Shown one piece after another: positions 59,674 to 64,000 of a DNA stretch of 64,000 nt; position 1 is the first letter of the stretch, and every line of letters begins with the position of its first letter. This DNA is from JARLGU01 sp036504535 (GTDB lineage Bacteria; Armatimonadota; Armatimonadia; Armatimonadales; Capsulimonadaceae). The stretch covers positions 1 through 64,000 of the forward strand of contig DASXUY010000051.1 in NCBI GenBank assembly GCA_036504535.1, in the 5' to 3' direction. The notes under the pieces were generated by a model. That model was given only the letters and a program-made list of their open reading frames with translations. It made no database searches and was not told the origin of the DNA. A program made the translations under genes and the position numbers.

Positions 59674-60831
59674 CTAGACTCCTGCAAGCGCGCGGCGCTG
59701 CTGCAATATGCAGGAAGTCGAACTCCGTTCGATCAGGTGAGAATGCAGGCAGATCTTCTGGCTGACTGTCCCCTTTGTCAGGGCCTCAATCGCGAGCCTC
59801 GCCGTTTCGGCTCCAATCTGCTCCAGCGGTGGCTGGAAGGTCGTAATGTCCAAAAGGGTGGCTTCAGGTTCATCGTCGAAACCCATGAGAGCAAAATCCC
59901 TCCCGGCTTCAATACCCATTGATTTAGCCGCATTGTAAAAGCCCGTAGCGCTGTTGTCATTGCAACAAATAACAGCAGCGGGCACGCGGCGGCTTAGGAT
60001 GACTTCGGCAGCATCTTGTCCGGCGCCGATATATCGACCTGCGTCGTTTCGTTCTAGGACCGTGGTCACTGCAAGAGCATCACCGTCGTACCCGTACGCT
60101 GAAAGCGCGGCCCGGATGCCCGCAAGGCGCAACTGAGCCCAAGGGAGCGCTGAGGTTGCGACGTAGGCGATATCCGAAACGCCCTTCCTCACGAAATACT
60201 CACCAGCCTGGTAGCCAACATCGTAACTGTCGTAATACACACTCAAAACGGGACGCTTAACGTCTTCACTCGCCACTATTACCAGCGGGACACGACCATC
60301 AACCGCATTGACGACTTCATCGATCCGCATCGGCGTGTGGATCGCGTCGAAAATGATCGCCGTGCAACCGGCGTCTATCAATTCCAACACGCTCGCAGCT
60401 GAATCATGGCCTGTCCGAACCATTGAGACACCGCCCGCCTTTGTGATCTGGCGCTGAACAGCTCGAAGAAGGATATGGTTCCAGGTGTGCGGGTTAACGC
60501 CGCCGACAACCACCCCAATGCGCGTCCCTTCCGGCAGGAGGGTGCTGCGCGTTGCTGCCGTACCGCCGGGCTTGACGGAAACTTGTGACGGGATCGCGAG
60601 GACCACAGTGCCGCGTCGCCCGTCGCCCTGCAATAGCTTTTCGTCGGTCAGCGCCGCCATTGCCCGCTGCAGCGTGTTGAGTTCGACGCCGTAGTGCTCA
60701 GCCAGGTCTCGCCTGCTCGGCATGGCGGACCCGACTGGCCACTCGTTGAGCGCAAGTCGGTCACGCAGATCCTGCTCGATGCGCTGGTAGGGCGCAAGCG
60801 GCGAGAAAGATTTTAGTGGGCGCGATGTCAT
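59674..60831 (-). CDS. GntR-LacI chimeric transcriptional regulator
   Basis: This 385-aa protein has an N-terminal GntR winged helix (YQRIEQDLRDRLALNEWPVG, then SRRDLAEHYGVELNTLQRAM) and a LacI/periplasmic-binding-like sensor domain (IGVVVGGVNPHTWNHILLRA; VICCNDNSATGFYNAAKSMG; FALMGFDDEPEATLLDITTF). This is the layout of AraR of Bacillus, which senses a sugar. It probably controls the glycan genes. A consensus promoter lies upstream, with candidate operators around it. Confidence 0.93.
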   Translation of the reverse strand: MTSRPLKSFSPLAPYQRIEQDLRDRLALNEWPVGSAMPSRRDLAEHYGVELNTLQRAMAALTDEKLLQGDGRRGTVVLAIPSQVSVKPGGTAATRSTLLPEGTRIGVVVGGVNPHTWNHILLRAVQRQITKAGGVSMVRTGHDSAASVLELIDAGCTAIIFDAIHTPMRIDEVVNAVDGRVPLVIVASEDVKRPVLSVYYDSYDVGYQAGEYFVRKGVSDIAYVATSALPWAQLRLAGIRAALSAYGYDGDALAVTTVLERNDAGRYIGAGQDAAEVILSRRVPAAVICCNDNSATGFYNAAKSMGIEAGRDFALMGFDDEPEATLLDITTFQPPLEQIGAETARLAIEALTKGTVSQKICLHSHLIERSSTSCILQQRRALAGV

Positions 60832-60862
60832 AGCGATTTGCTGTCCAATAACAATGCAGCTT

Positions 60863-60896
60863 TTGTATTAACGTTTATAGCAAGACCTTGATGCAA
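60863..60896. promoter_or_regulatory. Candidate operator downstream of the regulator promoter
   Basis: TTGTATTA (60863-60870) and TGATGCAA (60889-60896), separated by 18 bp, each differ by one base from the TTGTATCA and TGATACAA half-sites at 60950-60982. It lies between the -10 box (60901) and the regulator start (60831). Confidence 0.5.
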
Positions 60897-60900
60897 TATG

Positions 60901-60929
60901 ATTATATAACGACGGGCCCCTGCTGTCAA
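60901..60929 (-). promoter_or_regulatory. Consensus promoter of the regulator operon
   Basis: On the minus strand TTGACA (60929-60924), 17 bp, TATAAT (60906-60901): a perfect match in both hexamers at optimal spacing, 70 bp before the regulator start. Confidence 0.8.
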
Positions 60930-60949
60930 GCAGTATGTGATCATCTTTT

Positions 60950-60982
60950 TTGTATCATGCAGTGAGCGCCACCATGATACAA
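60950..60982. promoter_or_regulatory. Palindromic operator candidate
   Basis: TTGTATCATG (60950-60959) and CATGATACAA (60973-60982) are perfect inverted repeats. The half-sites TTGTATCA and TGATACAA are 17 bp apart. It sits about 20 bp upstream of the -35 of the regulator promoter. Confidence 0.65.
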
Positions 60983-60993
60983 AGCTGGAGGCA

Positions 60994-61040
60994 GACCTCA
61001 CCCCCGGCCCCTCTCCTACGATAAGGCGAGGGGAGCAAGA
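60994..61040 (+). repeat. Solo half-copy of the 118-bp inverted-repeat family
   Basis: ACCTCACCCCCGGCCCCTCT followed by CCTACGATAAGGCGAGGGGAG: the left half, as in 43147-43184, with a one-base change inside the palindrome. It lies 3' of the sialidase-like gene. Confidence 0.7.
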
Positions 61041-61047
61041 GCTTACG

Positions 61048-62097
61048 CTACGATAGATCCGCCAGCGGGACCTTGCAAAGGTAGAACGCGGTGACGCCGT
61101 CGATGGCTACATATAGAGTTTCCGATGCCTGATCGATAAACCCGTGCGGGTAGCAAAGGACTTGCTTGGGAGCGACGGCCTTCGCCAGCACTCGCTTGAT
61201 GGGCCACGTTTTGCAGCCATCATCGCTGACCCAGATCTCAAGGCTGGTTCGGTGGTCCCAGCCGGGAACGTCGCTCGGATTGTGGATGAGGATCGTGCGC
61301 TCGCCCCACTTCAGCAGTGTGATTTTCGAGTTGGCGCAAGGAATATCGGACTGTACCGCTGGCGACCAGGTTCGCCCGCCATCGAGACTCTCTGATCGAT
61401 ACTTCCACGGCGTCCCTTCTGCGCGCATCAGCATGACGATGTGGTTGGGCGAAACTTCGACCAGATTAGGCTCCCAAAGGAAGCGTTCGTCCTTGAGATA
61501 TCCGTGGTTACTGAACGTCTTTCCCTGGTCTTCTGACCTGACAGCACCCGCGATAAACTGCCAGCCATCGTGTGGTTTGAAGCCCTTCCCTTCCTTTTGC
61601 CAGTTGAAGCCGGTGAGGACTTCTTCCCAGTAAACGGGAAACAGCCAGCTACCATCCGCCAGGACGACGCCCTGTCGGTAGTTGACCGAGTGGAGGCCCG
61701 AGGGCATGCTCGATGGCTCGGTCCAGGTCGCCGTGGCCGAATCGTAGAACGAACGGAAGGCGTGCAGATCGAGGTAATGGCTAGCGGCATCGAGCGTGTA
61801 GAAGATGATGAACGGACGCGGCCCTTCGGTAAACATCTCCGTGGCCCACACGCCGCGAGCATCGTGGGAGAAGAGGATTTCCGGCTTGGTCCATGTCGCG
61901 CCATCGTCGACGCTGCGTGTGATCAGTACCACGTTTTCGTCGTGCGGCTCGCTTGGACCGCCAGCGTAGATGAGGGAGACAAGCGAACCGTCGGGCAAGC
62001 GGCGCAGGATAGGTTCGCGGCCATATTGCCAATTGTCGTCCGAGTGGAAGATGACTGACGGCTCATATTGGAAACGGTTACCGTTAAGTTCAAACAT
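61048..62097 (-). CDS. Sialidase-like BNR beta-propeller protein
   Basis: This 349-aa protein has six-bladed propeller features with Asp-box repeats: SVDDGATWTKPEI, SEDQGKTFSNHG, SLDGGRTWSPAV and SDDGCKTWPIKR. Early residues YGREPILRRLPDGSLVSLIY include the Arg expected in exo-sialidases. It lacks a signal peptide. Function in sialic acid release is not certain; many such proteins in this group act on other sugars. ATG 62097 follows AGGAG at about 9 nt. Confidence 0.8.
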   Translation of the reverse strand: MFELNGNRFQYEPSVIFHSDDNWQYGREPILRRLPDGSLVSLIYAGGPSEPHDENVVLITRSVDDGATWTKPEILFSHDARGVWATEMFTEGPRPFIIFYTLDAASHYLDLHAFRSFYDSATATWTEPSSMPSGLHSVNYRQGVVLADGSWLFPVYWEEVLTGFNWQKEGKGFKPHDGWQFIAGAVRSEDQGKTFSNHGYLKDERFLWEPNLVEVSPNHIVMLMRAEGTPWKYRSESLDGGRTWSPAVQSDIPCANSKITLLKWGERTILIHNPSDVPGWDHRTSLEIWVSDDGCKTWPIKRVLAKAVAPKQVLCYPHGFIDQASETLYVAIDGVTAFYLCKVPLADLS

Positions 62098-62143
62098 GCA
62101 ATACGACTCCTGTGTCAGGCGCAATCGCGAAATGGTGGCGGCT

Positions 62144-62177
62144 TTGTATCAAGGTATGTATCAATGCCTTGAGTCAA
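62144..62177. promoter_or_regulatory. Operator candidate of the sialidase-like gene
   Basis: TTGTATCA (62144-62151) and the weaker TGAGTCAA (62170-62177) are 18 bp apart, like the sites near the regulator. A further ATGTATCA is at 62156-62163, 12 bp from the first. They lie between the -10 box and the start codon, where binding would block transcription. Confidence 0.5.
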
Positions 62178-62180
62178 AAG

Positions 62181-62209
62181 ATTATAGTACGTTCGGCTGT
62201 GGATGTCAA
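62181..62209 (-). promoter_or_regulatory. Consensus promoter of the sialidase-like gene
   Basis: On the minus strand TTGACA (62209-62204), 17 bp, TATAAT (62186-62181). Both hexamers and the spacing equal those of the regulator promoter. Confidence 0.8.
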
Positions 62210-62218
62210 GAGGGGTAG

Positions 62219-62347
62219 CGGGGGTTGAGGAATTCAGAACCTCTCCTCCCCGCACGCGGGTCCCCGCCTCTCCTGTAGGAAAGGCGAAGAGGTAGGAAAG
62301 CTAAGCGGTACCCGTGCGGGTCCTCCGAGGAGGCGGCGGTGCGGCGG
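62219..62347. repeat. Degenerate repeat remnant before the beta-helix gene end
   Basis: GAACCTCTCCTCCCCGCACG, then CCCCGCCTCTCCTGTAGGAA and AGGCGAAGAGG resemble a decayed left half of the 118-bp family. No ORF. Confidence 0.4.
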
Positions 62348-64000
62348 CTATTTCCGCATGACGGCGGGCAAAGTCGGGACGGTCACATTGTCCGTCGACG
62401 TGATGTTCGTGGTGGTGGCGGGGTCGTAGACCACGCCGGGCTGGGCCGACGGCGAGCCTTCGAGCCACTTGTTGCCGGTGACGTTGATGTCCGTAGAATA
62501 GAATGCCGCAATGGAGGCGGAGAGCGCTCGCACAGGATCCAGCTTTGAGTTGTTCTCGATAAGATTGTTGCTTACGGTGATGTTCTTGCAGGTGTTCAGC
62601 GATACGGCTGGACCAGGGCAGTTGATGAAGCGGTTGCTGTCTATGAGAATGTCGCGGAAGAGAGGGTAGCCAGTCGGCCCTGCGGGAGTGCGCGGAGCCC
62701 CGTATATGATTGCGCCGTCGAACTTCGCGATAGTGTTCGTGGTGTCGAACACGTTGTTTCTTATGACAATGTTCTCGGCACCGTATCCTTCGGCCCAGAG
62801 CGTGTCGACGATTTCGGTTTCTAGCTGGACTGCAGTGCCGCGAACATGGTCGAACGTGTTGTTTTCGATAGTCGCGTTTCGTACTCCGAGGAGCATGCCG
62901 CGTCCGCCGGTATCGTGGAGCCGGCAATTGACGATCTTCACATTCGACGTGTTGTATTTCGTGTTGATAAAGATGGTTTGCGGCAATACGTTAGCGGGGA
63001 GCGGATCGGCAAGAGTAACGGTTAGTTCCGTGCCCTTGATCGAGGCGGCGGTCACCTTGGACGAATATCCAAGCGCCGAGTAGTCGGCGTGGCGCAGTTC
63101 GATCGTGTCGCCAGCATGAGCGTATATACGGAACCGGCTCGGCCCCACGAGTGTGAGCGTGTGATCGTCGACGCGCAGCAGTCCTTCGTAGACGTTATCG
63201 TGGATGTTGATGCAGTCGTCGCCAAGCTGCGTAAACTCGCATCCGTCGAGAAGGAGGTTGCCTTGAGATAAGCCGACGTGGAACCCATCGGCCGTAGTCG
63301 CAAACGGGCGGCGCGTGCCGGGGCGGCGAACGACGCGGCAATTGCGGAAGCCCCAGTTGTGGGCGTCGCCGAGGGTAAAGAAGCCCATTCCCGGCATGGA
63401 GTAGATCGTGACATTGTCGAAGAGAAAGTCGCTTATGTCGCCGATACGAAATGCGCCCATTTCGTAGTACATGTGACGAACACAGAACGTATCGCCTACG
63501 GTTAGTTGAACGGCCGCCTTGAACGTTACCCGCAACGTGTTGTCATTGACTGTTTCGAACTTGCTCGGCGCGCCAGACACTCGCGGCCGATTGATCATTC
63601 GGAAAGTGTCGGGCTCCATCGGAATCATGCTCTGCCACGGTGATGTCTTTATCTTTTCGACTTCAACGGGCGTGAGGTCAGGGAAGGTCAGGTCCGCCTG
63701 CGTGCCGTCGGCAGTGGTCGCTACAACGCGGCAGAGCGATGCGAGCGGAATTGTGGTCCAATCCCAATCGATGATCAGGTTTTTCAGTATGCAGCGCGTG
63801 TCGCGGTAGGCGGTGATTACCGCGTTGCCCTGATGCAGTTTCTGAAAGATGAACTCAGAGCCTTGTCCGTCTATCGTGAGGTCGGTGAGATCCAGTAAAG
63901 GCACGGAGTCGTTCGTGCCGAAGCGGTAGATGCCCTTCGGAATGAGAAGCGTCGACGCCTTCTTTTCACGGCAGGCGGCGAGCGCGGCTTTGATCGCCGC
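62348..64000 (-). CDS. Right-handed parallel beta-helix protein (N terminus beyond the window)
   Basis: At least 551 residues are visible; the frame stays open to the window edge, where it reads ALAACREKKASTLLIPKGIY then RFGTNDSVP, as in pectate lyase or GH28-type N termini, so the start is outside. The body has the rungs of a parallel beta-helix: VTIYSMPGMGFFTLGDAHNW, LLLDGCEFTQLGDDCINIHD, ATIENNTFDHVRGTAVQLET, IVIRNNVFDTTN and ITVSNNLIENNS. GDDCINIH matches the aspartate-rich site of polygalacturonase-like enzymes. It is upstream in the glycan locus and probably a polysaccharide lyase, hydrolase or epimerase. Confidence 0.8.
   Translation of the reverse strand, partial: AAIKAALAACREKKASTLLIPKGIYRFGTNDSVPLLDLTDLTIDGQGSEFIFQKLHQGNAVITAYRDTRCILKNLIIDWDWTTIPLASLCRVVATTADGTQADLTFPDLTPVEVEKIKTSPWQSMIPMEPDTFRMINRPRVSGAPSKFETVNDNTLRVTFKAAVQLTVGDTFCVRHMYYEMGAFRIGDISDFLFDNVTIYSMPGMGFFTLGDAHNWGFRNCRVVRRPGTRRPFATTADGFHVGLSQGNLLLDGCEFTQLGDDCINIHDNVYEGLLRVDDHTLTLVGPSRFRIYAHAGDTIELRHADYSALGYSSKVTAASIKGTELTVTLADPLPANVLPQTIFINTKYNTSNVKIVNCRLHDTGGRGMLLGVRNATIENNTFDHVRGTAVQLETEIVDTLWAEGYGAENIVIRNNVFDTTNTIAKFDGAIIYGAPRTPAGPTGYPLFRDILIDSNRFINCPGPAVSLNTCKNITVSNNLIENNSKLDPVRALSASIAAFYSTDINVTGNKWLEGSPSAQPGVVYDPATTTNITSTDNVTVPTLPAVMRK

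Noticed and set aside
1..64000. CRISPR array, rRNA or tRNA genes, prophage
   Set aside because: No regularly spaced repeats, no rRNA-like or cloverleaf sequence, no phage or integrase genes seen on reading both strands.

Overview
The window looks like about 64 kb of a GC-rich chromosome from a diderm bacterium. Several features point to Armatimonadota or a related lineage: a DUF1559-type prepilin with an H-X9-DG tail motif, a GntR-LacI chimeric regulator beside large secreted glycoside hydrolases, an hldD heptose epimerase (LPS core, so an outer membrane), and two MoxR loci. This assignment is inferred from gene content; there is no rRNA or other marker here to confirm it. I see no tRNA, rRNA, CRISPR array, prophage or intact transposase.

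Layout. 1-700: a decayed patch with two paralogous remnants of one gene 3' end and a roughly 120-bp terminal-inverted-repeat element. 0.7-3 kb: a secreted hypothetical protein, two solo repeat copies and a small ORF behind a good promoter. 3-7.7 kb (minus): first MoxR locus (membrane protein, DUF4129-like, DUF4350-like, MoxR). 7.9-13.6 kb: grpE, a small secreted protein, an HTH/coiled-coil protein, purK-purE, an Old Yellow Enzyme with an ArsR regulator. 14-18.1 kb: recA, a GNAT, an Fsr-like MFS transporter and recX. 18.1-22.4 kb: a lipoprotein glycosidase, a Bax-inhibitor-1 family protein, a phosphohexomutase. 22.6-36.7 kb: nine co-directional genes joining an ABC-2 export module to MoxR, DUF58, BatA-like and a giant double-VWA protein. 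36.8-39.2 kb: three minus-strand genes of unclear role. 39.6-45.5 kb (minus): asd, dapA, hldD, a hypothetical, a tiny ORF, and rnj (RNase J); asd-dapA-rnj recalls a known gene order, here interrupted. 46-51.6 kb: TPR protein, VOC, SGNH hydrolase, Cys/Met PLP enzyme, transglutaminase-like protein, YkgJ-type cysteine protein. 51.6-64 kb (minus): a glycan-use locus of a parallel beta-helix protein cut by the window edge, a sialidase-like propeller, the GntR-LacI regulator, a DUF1559 prepilin, a GH71/99-like enzyme, a GH42-like enzyme and a GH43/32-like propeller.

Working together. The glycan locus has matching promoters (TTGACA-N17-TATAAT) before the sialidase-like gene and the regulator. Candidate operators of the form TTGTATCA-N17/18-TGATACAA lie around both, so the regulator probably controls both units. 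The 22.6-36.7 kb cluster reads as an envelope machine: an exporter with a large periplasmic partner, next to an AAA ATPase with VWA and DUF58 partners.

The most unusual signal is between genes. There are several families of palindromic intergenic elements. One is a 118-bp inverted-repeat element present twice in direct orientation around dapA, with substitutions matched between its own arms. Another is a composite of about 310 bp found 3' of arsR and 3' of rnj, with a 28-29 bp hairpin whose sequence differs between copies while pairing is kept.
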